From the NCBI GenBank assembly GCA_050633465.1, contig JBOEGO010000012.1:62001-126000 (forward strand): 64,000 nt of DNA. The letters are read 5' to 3'. The notes under the pieces are model-generated. The model had not been told where the DNA came from, searched no databases, and saw only the letters and a list, made by a program, of their open reading frames with translations. Source of the DNA: UBA3069 sp050633465 (GTDB lineage Bacteria > Pseudomonadota > Alphaproteobacteria > Rhodobacterales > Rhodobacteraceae). This document shows positions 53,923-62,424 of the stretch, one piece after another (position 1 is the first letter of the stretch; each line of letters starts with the position of its first letter). The position numbers were made by a program, and so were the translations under genes.

Positions 53923-55224
53923 TCATCGTTTGATATTGGTGGTTTCTTGCAGCATCTCATCCACGGTCTGGATGACCTTGGCATTGGATGAATAGGCGCG
54001 CTGCGTCTGGATCATATCGGTCAGTTCACCCGCCACATCGGTGGACGATTCTTCGCGGGCGAATGCAACCACGTCACCCGTTGGCCCGTCACCTGAATCC
54101 CACAGAAAGTAGGAGCCGCTTTCGGGAGAAGGCATATAGGTCTGAAAATCCAGCGCTACCATGCCGTTCGGATTGGGCAGATCGACCAGCGGAATCTGGT
54201 AAATCGTGCGGGTAATGCCCGTGTCAAAGAATGCGTGGACATAGCCGTTTGCATCCACTTCGACCTGCGTCATGTTTCCGACGGGCGACCCATCCTTGTT
54301 AATCGAAACCGGTGCAAAACTGTCAGAAAGCTGTGTGATTCCATCCGCTTCGCCCAGCTCACCGATGTCGATTTCCAACGGACCGGACCCGACGTTCACA
54401 ATGATCTGCCCCGATGCAGGGTCATATGCCCCACCGGATACCGTGGTGACCGACGCCAAGGTGCCGCCGGATGTCCGGCTGTCTTCGAAGGTCAGGGTAT
54501 ATTCACCAATGACCACACCGGGTTGCGCGGAATCCGACAATGTCATCGTCCATTCGTTGGATGACCCGGTTGCTGGAACCGTGGGCGTGAACTCCACGAC
54601 AATCGATTCCGATGTGCCAAGGTTGTCAAAATATTCGACCGACAGCTCGCGCATATCGCCCGCTTGATCCGATGCGGTTTCCGTCGCGGGCAGGTTCACA
54701 CCCAGCGACATACGCGTCGTCGGCTCGCCCGAAAACTGGTTCACGTTAATCTGCACAGGCGAAAGATCGGCACTGGTATCGCGTGAATAGGTCGGGATCG
54801 ACCCATCTGGCAACGCAGGCCAGCCCATCAGCACCAGACCTGATTCGGTGCGTAAATACCCCTGATCGTCGGTGCGAAAAGACCCCGTGGTCGTCAGGAA
54901 CATCTGCGGATTGCCGTTGCCCACCTCGACCTCGGTCGCCTGCGCGACAGGTAGAAACCCCCGACCACGCACTGCCAGATCCGTTGCGTTCGACGTAGAA
55001 ACCAGCGCGCCGCGCTGATCAATCAGGCGTTGCGTAGTCACCCGCACACCGCCTGCGGAATAGGTGCCGCCCGTCGATGAAATCACCATCGAATGGAAGT
55101 CGGCCTCCATCCGTTTGTACCCATAGGTGGCGGAGTTCGCGATGTTATCGGAAATTGTGGAAAGCCGCGTGGCATTGGCGTTCAGCCCCGCCACACCGGC
55201 GTTTAGCGAAGAGGAAATCGTCAT
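53923..55224 (-). CDS. flgE: Flagellar hook protein FlgE
   Basis: FlgE builds the flexible hook. The 433-aa product has the family start TISSSLNAGVAGLNANATRL, SDNIANSATYGYKRMEADF, a variable centre and the C-terminal TDMIQTQRAYSSNAKVIQTV followed by DEMLQETTNIKR. ATG 55224 is chosen because the usual hook N-terminus begins there; the open frame upstream adds a Cys-rich stretch of 22 residues. A CtrA-like box lies about 60 bases upstream. Confidence 0.95.
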   Translation of the reverse strand: MTISSSLNAGVAGLNANATRLSTISDNIANSATYGYKRMEADFHSMVISSTGGTYSAGGVRVTTQRLIDQRGALVSTSNATDLAVRGRGFLPVAQATEVEVGNGNPQMFLTTTGSFRTDDQGYLRTESGLVLMGWPALPDGSIPTYSRDTSADLSPVQINVNQFSGEPTTRMSLGVNLPATETASDQAGDMRELSVEYFDNLGTSESIVVEFTPTVPATGSSNEWTMTLSDSAQPGVVIGEYTLTFEDSRTSGGTLASVTTVSGGAYDPASGQIIVNVGSGPLEIDIGELGEADGITQLSDSFAPVSINKDGSPVGNMTQVEVDANGYVHAFFDTGITRTIYQIPLVDLPNPNGMVALDFQTYMPSPESGSYFLWDSGDGPTGDVVAFAREESSTDVAGELTDMIQTQRAYSSNAKVIQTVDEMLQETTNIKR

Positions 55225-55283
55225 AGAGGCGCCTTTCTGCTGCGTCGACGTATCGTCATGGACACAGCAATAAGGGGCGCAAC

Positions 55284-55299
55284 TTAACATGCCGCTAAC
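55284..55299. promoter_or_regulatory. Putative CtrA box upstream of flgE
   Basis: TTAA-CATGCCG-CTAAC at 55284-55299, one base off the CtrA consensus TTAA-N7-TTAAC. It lies between motB and flgE and would fit control of flgE-flgK-flgL-flgI. The same one-half CTAA deviation is seen at the fliL/fliF box. Confidence 0.5.
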
Positions 55300-55334
55300 G
55301 CATAAAATCCTTTCTATTTCCCCGAACTTTTCCC

Positions 55335-56180
55335 TTAGCGGACCTCGCGTAGCAAAACCACCTCCAGACGGTTGTTGCGAAACGACATGGGATTGCGGCT
55401 TTCTGGCTCGCGATCAGCATGACCTGTAACACGTTGCACCCGATCATTTCTAATGCCTTGTTGTTCCAGCAAAATCCGCATCTGATCCGCGCGATCAGCC
55501 GACAGTTTCCAAACCGGGTTGTTCATCAGAACCAAAGGTTGAGAGGCAACGTGCCCTTCGACCGCAACCGGATTTTCAATCAGCCGGAACACATTCACCA
55601 GCATCTGCGCCAGCTCTTCCAGCAATGGGGTCGCGACAGCAGTGTCCCCTTCAAACAACGGGGCTCCATCCAGATCAAACAGTTCAATCACCAGACCTTC
55701 GTCGGTCACGCGTGTTACGATGTGGCGCAGGGTTTCACTGGTGACCATACTTTCACCACCACGCCCCATCAGCGCCATTTCCATCTGTTTGAACACTTCA
55801 TCTTCGCGCGCTTTTTCTGCGCCATCTTCGGACAGGCCGCTTTCACCGCGGGCCTGATTTGATTCCGTAACGCGCATGCTGGTTGCACCAGTGCCCATTT
55901 GTGGCAGGGTATTTTCTGAAAACACGGAATCGCCGCCAAAACTGCCATCGCCGCCACCGGAAATCCGGCTGATCGCGATTGTCGGACTAAAATAATCCGC
56001 AATACCTTTGCGTTGTTTTTCTGTTGTTGCGTTTAGCAGCCACATCAAAAGAAAGAAGGCCATCATGGCAGTCACAAAGTCGGCATAGGCCACTTTCCAC
56101 GCTCCACCGTGGTGCCCGCCGCCGCCAACGACCTTCTTACGTTTGATGATGACTGGCGCCGCATTTGATTGCGTGCTCAT
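55335..56180 (-). CDS. motB: Flagellar motor protein MotB
   Basis: MotB anchors the stator to peptidoglycan and carries the proton-binding Asp. The 281-aa product has a basic N-terminus, a membrane helix AYADFVTAMMAFFLLMWLLN with D34 at the family position, and a C-terminal OmpA-like domain (VEGHVASQPL, LSADRADQMRILLEQQGI, NNRLEVVLL). The start at 56180 has AAAGGTGG upstream. It lies far from motA, on the other side of the T6SS region. Confidence 0.95.
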   Translation of the reverse strand: MSTQSNAAPVIIKRKKVVGGGGHHGGAWKVAYADFVTAMMAFFLLMWLLNATTEKQRKGIADYFSPTIAISRISGGGDGSFGGDSVFSENTLPQMGTGATSMRVTESNQARGESGLSEDGAEKAREDEVFKQMEMALMGRGGESMVTSETLRHIVTRVTDEGLVIELFDLDGAPLFEGDTAVATPLLEELAQMLVNVFRLIENPVAVEGHVASQPLVLMNNPVWKLSADRADQMRILLEQQGIRNDRVQRVTGHADREPESRNPMSFRNNRLEVVLLREVR

Positions 56181-56348
56181 ATCCACCACCTTTATCTCAC
56201 CCGAATTCATGAATAGCAAAGGGGTGTTACCGGTGGCTTAACATTTAAAAATGGCGGGATTTCACGGGCTTTGCGCCATCGAAATCAACAATTTAATTGC
56301 AGCACATGCCAGCCCTGCGCCGACATGTGCCATAATTTAAACCCCGCG

Positions 56349-57143
56349 TCAGGCCTTGCCCGGACCGCTGGTTTCCAGGATCTCTTCTTCGGCGCGCTGC
56401 CAAAGTTCAAACGCCATAGGGTTGCGGGTTTCCTCCAGAATATGACCGACCAGACCAATGGCACGCGACATCACGCCAAAGCCGCGTATGATCTCTTCGG
56501 GGAAACCGAATTCACAACAAATGGCCCCGATTGCACCGGTGGCATTGATCGGCAGCATCTTGCCCGAGGCAGCTTCTGCCTCTTTCTGGATCAACTGGAT
56601 CAAGGTGATGTAATCCCCGCCCATACCATTTTCCGTGGCAATTTCGAACAGGCGCGGCGTGCGCGGATCTACGGGCTTATGCACCGGATGCCCAAGTCCC
56701 GATACGATTTTTCGGGCGGCACGATGGTCGGCGACTGTTTTTTTGGCAATCGCGGCCAGATCGGCGCCCTTGCCTGCCTGTTCGGGCGGCAAGGCAGCAT
56801 ATAGCATCTTTGACGCCCCCTCCATCGAGCCAACAAATACCGTGCCAAGCCCGCACAGTCCCGCAGCCACTGCCGCCTGCAAGGATTCCGGTGCGCCCAT
56901 ATAGGTCAGGCGCGCCACCATGGCCGACGGGGTGATGCCATGTTCGACCAGCGTCACCGCAATGGCATTGAACACAACCGATTCCTGCGGTGTGGGCTTG
57001 CGGCCTGTGACCTGCATGAACGCCATATCGCCTAGGTTCACATGGCCCAGAATTTCCGAGGGCAGATCAAGCCCGTGAACCTGAATTTTGTCCGGCGTGC
57101 TCCACCCGATTGCGGAACTGATCTTGTCTGTGCGTTTGGGCAT
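56349..57143 (-). CDS. Citryl-CoA lyase / citrate synthase-like enzyme
   Basis: A 264-aa short member of the citrate synthase superfamily. It has MQVTGRKPTPQESVVFNAIA, LVEHGITPSAMVARLTYMGA and the active-site-type segment VSGLGHPVHKPVDPRTPRLF with His and Asp conserved. Short proteins of this type are usually named citryl-CoA lyase; the true acyl-CoA substrate here is unknown. The ATG at 57143 follows GGAGAG. It is 16 bases after the SDR gene and is the last gene of the leftward operon. Confidence 0.85.
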   Translation of the reverse strand: MPKRTDKISSAIGWSTPDKIQVHGLDLPSEILGHVNLGDMAFMQVTGRKPTPQESVVFNAIAVTLVEHGITPSAMVARLTYMGAPESLQAAVAAGLCGLGTVFVGSMEGASKMLYAALPPEQAGKGADLAAIAKKTVADHRAARKIVSGLGHPVHKPVDPRTPRLFEIATENGMGGDYITLIQLIQKEAEAASGKMLPINATGAIGAICCEFGFPEEIIRGFGVMSRAIGLVGHILEETRNPMAFELWQRAEEEILETSGPGKA

Positions 57144-57159
57144 CTTTTTCTCTCCTGCT

Positions 57160-58074
57160 TTATACGGGGTCCCAGCTGAACACGTCAGCGGACACATCAA
57201 GCGGCACGAAACTGGATTTCAGTGCCGGCATTGCATGGCTGGCAACGGTTTCGGGCGACCATCCTTCGTCACGATGAACCGACCGCAGGGGGCGCGGCTG
57301 GCTCATCAGGAAAATTTCGTTATTGCGGCAGGTGAACACCTGACCCGTCACATCGCGGCCCTGATCCGACGCAAGATAAACGGCAAGCGGCGCGATTTTC
57401 GCGGGCTTCATCTCTTGCAGCTTTTTCACGCGTTCGGCCTGTTCTGGTGAATCCACCTTGATCGACGATGTCATCCTGCTCCATGCAAAGGGCGCGATGC
57501 AGTTCGATGTGACGTTCCACCGGCCAAGATCCAGCGCCATGGATTTCGACAATGCGGTGATCCCCATCTTGGCAGCAGAATAATTTGCCTGCGCCAGATT
57601 GCCGATCAATCCCGAGGTCGAGGTCATATTGATGATCGCGCCGGATTCTTGTTCGCGAAACTGGTCTGCGGCAGCACGGGACACGTTGAACGCACCATAA
57701 AGATGGACCTTTATGACCGCGTCAAAATCCTCATAGCTCATTTTATGAAAGAAACCGTCGCGCAGAATGCCCGCGTTGTTCACCACCGCATCCAGACGGC
57801 CAAAGGCAGACACCGCATCGGCGACCATTTGTTTGGCGGCATCGGGGTCGCTTACGCTGCCCGCGTTTGCAATGGCACGGCCGCCCGCGGCTTCGATCTC
57901 TTTTACCACCAGATCGGCGGCACCCGCATTTTCGCGATCACCCTTCAGGCTGGCTCCGATATCGTTCACCACCACTGCCGCCCCGGCGCGTGCAGCCGCC
58001 AACGCCAGATCACGGCCAATGCCGCCCCCCGCACCCGTGACCAACATCACCTTATTTTCAAGCATCCCGCTCAT
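57160..58074 (-). CDS. SDR-family NAD(P)-dependent dehydrogenase
   Basis: A 304-aa short-chain dehydrogenase/reductase. It shows the cofactor motif TGAGGGIG (13-20), NNAG (99-102) and catalytic Y165-x3-K169 with a Ser near 152-154. The C-terminal extension (about 40 residues beyond the usual fold) resembles SDRs of peroxisomal-type beta-oxidation proteins, suggesting a 3-hydroxyacyl-CoA substrate. GGGAG precedes the ATG. Same operon as the MaoC and lyase genes. Confidence 0.9.
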   Translation of the reverse strand: MSGMLENKVMLVTGAGGGIGRDLALAAARAGAAVVVNDIGASLKGDRENAGAADLVVKEIEAAGGRAIANAGSVSDPDAAKQMVADAVSAFGRLDAVVNNAGILRDGFFHKMSYEDFDAVIKVHLYGAFNVSRAAADQFREQESGAIINMTSTSGLIGNLAQANYSAAKMGITALSKSMALDLGRWNVTSNCIAPFAWSRMTSSIKVDSPEQAERVKKLQEMKPAKIAPLAVYLASDQGRDVTGQVFTCRNNEIFLMSQPRPLRSVHRDEGWSPETVASHAMPALKSSFVPLDVSADVFSWDPV

Positions 58075-58117
58075 GTTTCACTCCCATTTGTTCATTGTTT
58101 TTGGCCGAAACAGGCCG

Positions 58118-58501
58118 TTATTCCGATACCCGCATCGCTAGGCAGGCCGTCCCTTTCAGCACCACGCGCCCGTCATCCGCCGATGTTTCCAGCAGATACT
58201 CCGCACCGCTTTGCCTTGTCGCGACGGCGGTCAGGGTCTGCCCGACATAGGTTGGCGCGGTGAACCGGATATCCAGATCGGCAATATAGAACGCCCCGCC
58301 AGCGGCGCGGGTCACGGCCTCGACCACCAGATTTAGCGCCATGGTGCCATGGGCAATGGGCCTGCCAAACGCGGTGCTACGTGCGAATTCTTCGTCCAGA
58401 TGGATCGGGTTATAATCCTGCGTCAGTTCGGCATAACCACGGGCAACGGCGGGACCTGTTGAAATGGTCAGCGGCGCGATTGTATCGGGGAAATCAGTCA
58501 T
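58118..58501 (-). CDS. MaoC-like enoyl-CoA hydratase
   Basis: A 127-aa single hotdog-fold protein with the hydratase-2 motif: DYNPIHLDEEFARSTAFGRP then IAHGTMALNLV, giving the catalytic Asp and His. It probably hydrates an enoyl-CoA, or dehydrates the 3-hydroxyacyl-CoA. ATG 58501 follows AAGGAA. It is 10 bases after the 156-aa hotdog gene, and the two may form a heterodimer as seen in split MaoC enzymes. Confidence 0.9.
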   Translation of the reverse strand: MTDFPDTIAPLTISTGPAVARGYAELTQDYNPIHLDEEFARSTAFGRPIAHGTMALNLVVEAVTRAAGGAFYIADLDIRFTAPTYVGQTLTAVATRQSGAEYLLETSADDGRVVLKGTACLAMRVSE

Positions 58502-58511
58502 TCTATGTTCC

Positions 58512-58982
58512 TTAGGCCGCCCAGATTGATACGATATCACCCTGCATCAGCACCTTGCTGTTATGCGCGGCTGTGATCGTGAAAGTGACCCAGAAACGGC
58601 CTTTCTTTTCCTCAGCCTTGGCCACCGACACCTGATAGGTGATCACATCGCCCAGCGCGGCCTGCACCCCTGTAAAGTCCAGCTTTTGCGCGGCGTGAAC
58701 ATTGCCTTTGGGGCGGGGCTGGATCGCTAGAATATAGGCCTCCATCATACCTGCGACGATCAAACCGTCTGGCGCCACATCACCGGAGATCTGACCATAG
58801 ACCGCCTGCCAGCCCTTTATGCGCCGCGAATCCAGCGCGACTTCGACTGCGCCAAAACTTTGCCCCGCCTTGAATCTGTCAAAGGTCCACAAATCGTCTG
58901 TCGTTATGTGTGTCACCCGGTTTCCTTTTTCATCGGCACGACCCAAGGGCGCGATATCCGGCCCGAATGGGAAATGTTTCAT
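58512..58982 (-). CDS. MaoC N-terminal-like hotdog protein
   Basis: A 156-aa protein with hotdog-type pattern: FDRFKAGQSFGAVEVALDSR, IAGMMEAYIL-like core (LIVAGMMEAYILAIQPRPKG), and C-terminal WVTFTITAAHNSKVLMQGDI. The HGM motif is missing, so it is probably the non-catalytic or N-terminal-type half of a MaoC pair with the next gene. The ATG at 58982 is assumed; an upstream TTG (59039) lies in the operator-like region and is less likely. First gene of the leftward operon. Confidence 0.75.
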   Translation of the reverse strand: MKHFPFGPDIAPLGRADEKGNRVTHITTDDLWTFDRFKAGQSFGAVEVALDSRRIKGWQAVYGQISGDVAPDGLIVAGMMEAYILAIQPRPKGNVHAAQKLDFTGVQAALGDVITYQVSVAKAEEKKGRFWVTFTITAAHNSKVLMQGDIVSIWAA

Positions 58983-59016
58983 CGCAGGGTAATTTTCTCT
59001 TGGCAGAATGCCTTTC

Positions 59017-59061
59017 CTTATACAAAATGATTTTGACAATACAAGACAACTGGCCGAAATA
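59017..59061. promoter_or_regulatory. Operator-like repeats and -35 in the divergent promoter region
   Basis: CTTATACAAA (59017-59026) and ACAATACAAG (59036-59045) are related elements (minus strand TTTGTATAAG and CTTGTATTGT) resembling the TTGTATACAA-type sites of FadR/GntR regulators. A TTGACA (59033-59038) overlaps the second and could be a -35 for the TRAP genes, with only a weak -10 (GAAATA) 17 bases later. No regulator gene is visible nearby. Confidence 0.35.
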
Positions 59062-59221
59062 GCGCGCCTAAATCTGTAACCTGCTGAATTTTGGGAGGAA
59101 TTCCAGCGGTCGAACAGGGTCGTCAGACCGAATCATCTGTCCGAAGAACACCCGCATCTAGCGCACGGCCGAAAAACCAGCCGCGCTGATGCCTCACCAT
59201 CCATCAGGAGGAGGAACCAAC

Positions 59222-60373
59222 ATGACCAGAATGAACCGTCGCCAGACAATGGCCCTTATGGGGGCAGCGACGTTTGCGCCAATGGCCCCGTCGATCCTGC
59301 GCGCGCAAGGCGTTACAGCACAATTGCCAAAGACAATGATCTGGAGCACCTATGACGTGGGTTCGACCGGATATGTCGAAGCAACCGCAATCGCCGATGC
59401 GATGATCAAAAACTACGGAACCCGCGTGCGCCTGCTGCCATCCGGTTCCGGCGTGGGCCGGATCATTCCGCTGAAACAGGGCAAGGCCAACAGCGCATGG
59501 CTGGCCAATGAATTGTATTTCGCCACCCGCGGGATTTTCGATTTTGCCACGCCCGATTGGGGCCCGCAAAACATGCGTGCCATCTGTGGCCGCCCTGCCA
59601 GTTTCGGCATTGCGGTGACGCAGGAATCCGGCATTCAGGATATCGAGGGTCTGCGCGGCAAACGCTTTGCCTATGCTGCCGCCAACCCCTCTGTTGCGAT
59701 CAAGGTCGATACCATGCTGGCCGCCAAAGGCTTGACCCGCGCCGATGTCGAAGTGATCGAATTCCCGTCCTATGGCGATACCCTGCGCGCCCTGACACAG
59801 GGCCAGGCAGATGCGGCAGGTTCGGCCCTGACCTCGTCAGCCCTGACAGAGCTGGAAGCAAGCCCGCGTGGCATCAAATGGCTGTCCTTTGATCCAGAGG
59901 ATACGGCCCTGTGGGACAACATGAACAAGGTCGCACCGCTGTTTTCACCCTATAAGGAAACCATCGGTGTGGGCGTTACCGGCAAGGATCCGGTGGATGT
60001 TGTGGCCTATAAATACCCGATGGTCACAGTGATGCACGATGCCGACGCCGATATGACCTATAACTTCCTAAAGGCGATCGACGAAAGTTACCCCATGTAC
60101 AAAGATGCCGCGCCAATCATGGAGCGGTGGGGGATCAAGCAGTCAGGCTCAACCCCAATTGATGCCCCCCTGCACGAAGGCGCGATCCGCTATCTGCAAG
60201 AGATCGGCCAGTGGAGCGACAAACAGCAGGCGTGGAATGATGGCGCCATCGCCGAAATCGAGGCGCTGATTGCCGTTTGGCCCGGGTTTGTCGACGCAAA
60301 CAATGGCCTGTCCGGGGCCGAATTTGCGGCCGCATGGGATGAAGCCCGCGCCAAGGTTATGCAGTCGCTTTAA
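59222..60373 (+). CDS. TAXI-family TRAP transporter substrate-binding protein
   Basis: A 383-aa periplasmic binding protein that captures a small organic acid for the TRAP permease. It has an RR motif (NRRQTMALMG) and a hydrophobic stretch, so Tat export is possible. Typical TAXI patterns follow: STYDVGSTGYVEATAIADAM, LPSGSGVGRIIPLKQGKANS, and LRGKRFAYAAANPSVAIKVD, later LTQGQADAAGSALTSSALTE. AGGAGGAGG lies before ATG 59222. Followed by a hairpin and the permease gene. Confidence 0.92.
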   Translation: MTRMNRRQTMALMGAATFAPMAPSILRAQGVTAQLPKTMIWSTYDVGSTGYVEATAIADAMIKNYGTRVRLLPSGSGVGRIIPLKQGKANSAWLANELYFATRGIFDFATPDWGPQNMRAICGRPASFGIAVTQESGIQDIEGLRGKRFAYAAANPSVAIKVDTMLAAKGLTRADVEVIEFPSYGDTLRALTQGQADAAGSALTSSALTELEASPRGIKWLSFDPEDTALWDNMNKVAPLFSPYKETIGVGVTGKDPVDVVAYKYPMVTVMHDADADMTYNFLKAIDESYPMYKDAAPIMERWGIKQSGSTPIDAPLHEGAIRYLQEIGQWSDKQQAWNDGAIAEIEALIAVWPGFVDANNGLSGAEFAAAWDEARAKVMQSL

Positions 60374-60427
60374 CCCTTCCTTCCTCCCCCGCGCGATGAT
60401 TGCAAGTCAGGGCGCGGGCACACCAAA

Positions 60428-60451
60428 GGCACCCCCACATGCGGGGGTGCC
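60428..60451 (+). terminator. Hairpin between TRAP binding protein and permease genes
   Basis: GGCACCCCC (60428-60436) pairs perfectly with GGGGGTGCC (60443-60451) around a 6-base loop, followed by TGAATTATAATTTT. The weak T content suggests a partial terminator or mRNA-stabilising stem that gives more binding protein than permease. Confidence 0.55.
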
Positions 60452-60477
60452 TGAATTATAATTTTCAAGGTCGCCCC

Positions 60478-62388
60478 ATGCAAACGCGGACAAATCCCCA
60501 AACCCATTCGGCCAAGATGGTGCAACTGACCCGTATTGCGGTTGTTTTGCTCTCCGCTGTGGGCATCGCCATGACAATGCTACAGGTTTTGCCGATCATC
60601 CCGCCGGGGGCCCGCCCTATCACATCGGCATTTTATTATGCGCTTCTGGGGATATTCCTGGCGATTGTGTTTCTGCGTTTTCCGGCAAACCGCGACCACT
60701 GGCCCCTTGCCCTGTGGCTGGTAAACTGGATCATGGCCATTCTGGCACTGGTGATTTGTGTCTACTTTGCCAGTCAGGCGCGCCTGATTATGACCGCTGG
60801 CTGGTCCTTTTCCGCACCATTACTGCCAACCATTGGCGCATCTGTCCTGTTCGTGCTGGCAATCGAAGGCGTGCGGCGCTGCGCGGGCTGGATACTGGCC
60901 ATCGTCTGCGCCGTTTTCGGGCTCTATCCGATGGTCGCGGATTCGATGCCCGGCGTTTTATGGGGAAACCAGTTTGATTGGCCGTCGCTGGTGGCCGCGC
61001 ACGCATTGGGCACGGAATCCATTATCGGCATTCCCTTTCGCGTCGTCGCCGACCTGTTGATCGGCTATATCATTTTCGGTGTGGTGCTGGCCCTGCTGGG
61101 TGGCGGTGAATTTTTCATGGCATTGGCGTTGAAACTGCTGGGGCGCACGCGCGGCGGCCCTGCCAAGGTGGCCATTGTCGCATCCAGCCTGTTCGGGTCG
61201 CTGTCCGGTTCGGTTGTGTCCAACATCATCACCACCGGCACCTTTACAATCCCCTCGATGAAGAAAGCTGGCTATGCCCCGCATTATGCATCGGCAGTAG
61301 AGGCCTGCGCATCCACCGGCGGCACCTTGATGCCCCCTATTATGGGGGCCGCTGCCTTTTTGATGGCGACCTTTCTGGCCGTGCCCTACAGCGCGGTGAT
61401 TTCGGCCGCGATTATCCCGTCGCTGCTGTTCTATGCCGCGCTGCTGCTACAGGCCGATTGCTATGCCGCAAAAAACGACCTGCAAGGCGCCGAAGCGGCC
61501 GATATCCCCTCTGGTAAATCCGTTCTGCGGCAAAGCTGGATTTTCGTTCTGGCCCTTGGCGTGCTGATCTATGTGCTGCTGGTGCTGCGGCTTGAATCCT
61601 ATGCGCCGTGGTATGCCACGGGAATTCTGATCCTTGGTGGCTTGCTTGATCCGCTCTATCGCCGCCGCGTGCTGAACTTTGCCAAAATCATCGAGGAATC
61701 CGGCGCTGCTCTTGCCCAGTTGATCGGCATCCTTGCGGGTGTCGGGCTGGTGGTCGGGGCGCTATCGATCACCGGCGTCGGGTCCGCATTTGCCCGCGAA
61801 CTGGTGCAATATGCGAACGGAAATGTGTATCTGCTGCTGCTGTATGGTGGGCTGACATCATTCGTGCTGGGCATGGGGATGACGGTTTCGGCCTGCTATG
61901 TGTTTCTGGCGATCATCCTTGCCCCTGCATTGGTGCAGGCGGGGCTGAACCCGATGGCAAGCCACCTGTATATTCTCTATTGGGGGATGCTGTCCTATAT
62001 TACGCCGCCCGTCGCACTGGCCGCAATCACCGCCGCATCCGTGGGCAAGGCAGACGCGATGAAAACCGGATTTGCCGCAATGGGGCTGGGTGCGATCCTG
62101 TTCATCCTTCCGGTGTTTTTCGTGCTGGAACCCGCATTGATCGGTCAGGCCGAAGCAGGCGATGTGATCATGGCTGTTGGCACCGCAGGGTTTTCCGTGC
62201 TGTTGCTGTCATGCGGGCTGTCCGGCTGGCTGTATTTTTCAGGCCGCTTGAACACGGTAGAACGCGGCATGCTGATCATGGCTGCGTTGCTTGGCCTATA
62301 TCCCGAACCCGTGACCGATATCGCGGGGCTGGGTGTGGCCTTGGGCATTTATGCCCTGCACCGCCTGCGCCGCCCCGCTACCGCTTAA
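60478..62388 (+). CDS. TRAP transporter fused permease (DctQM type)
   Basis: A 636-aa polytopic membrane protein with both small and large TRAP permease parts in one chain, as in TAXI systems. The N-terminal 200 residues hold about five helices, the rest the DctM domain with RTRGGPAKVAIVASSLFGSL, SGSVVSNIITTGTFTIPSM and ACASTGGTLMPPIMGAAAFL. It imports an organic acid using an ion gradient. The ATG at 60478 follows AAGG. The cargo is unknown. Confidence 0.93.
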   Translation: MQTRTNPQTHSAKMVQLTRIAVVLLSAVGIAMTMLQVLPIIPPGARPITSAFYYALLGIFLAIVFLRFPANRDHWPLALWLVNWIMAILALVICVYFASQARLIMTAGWSFSAPLLPTIGASVLFVLAIEGVRRCAGWILAIVCAVFGLYPMVADSMPGVLWGNQFDWPSLVAAHALGTESIIGIPFRVVADLLIGYIIFGVVLALLGGGEFFMALALKLLGRTRGGPAKVAIVASSLFGSLSGSVVSNIITTGTFTIPSMKKAGYAPHYASAVEACASTGGTLMPPIMGAAAFLMATFLAVPYSAVISAAIIPSLLFYAALLLQADCYAAKNDLQGAEAADIPSGKSVLRQSWIFVLALGVLIYVLLVLRLESYAPWYATGILILGGLLDPLYRRRVLNFAKIIEESGAALAQLIGILAGVGLVVGALSITGVGSAFARELVQYANGNVYLLLLYGGLTSFVLGMGMTVSACYVFLAIILAPALVQAGLNPMASHLYILYWGMLSYITPPVALAAITAASVGKADAMKTGFAAMGLGAILFILPVFFVLEPALIGQAEAGDVIMAVGTAGFSVLLLSCGLSGWLYFSGRLNTVERGMLIMAALLGLYPEPVTDIAGLGVALGIYALHRLRRPATA

Positions 62389-62424
62389 CACCACCAACCA
62401 ACACCACCCCTGAAAGGACCAATA

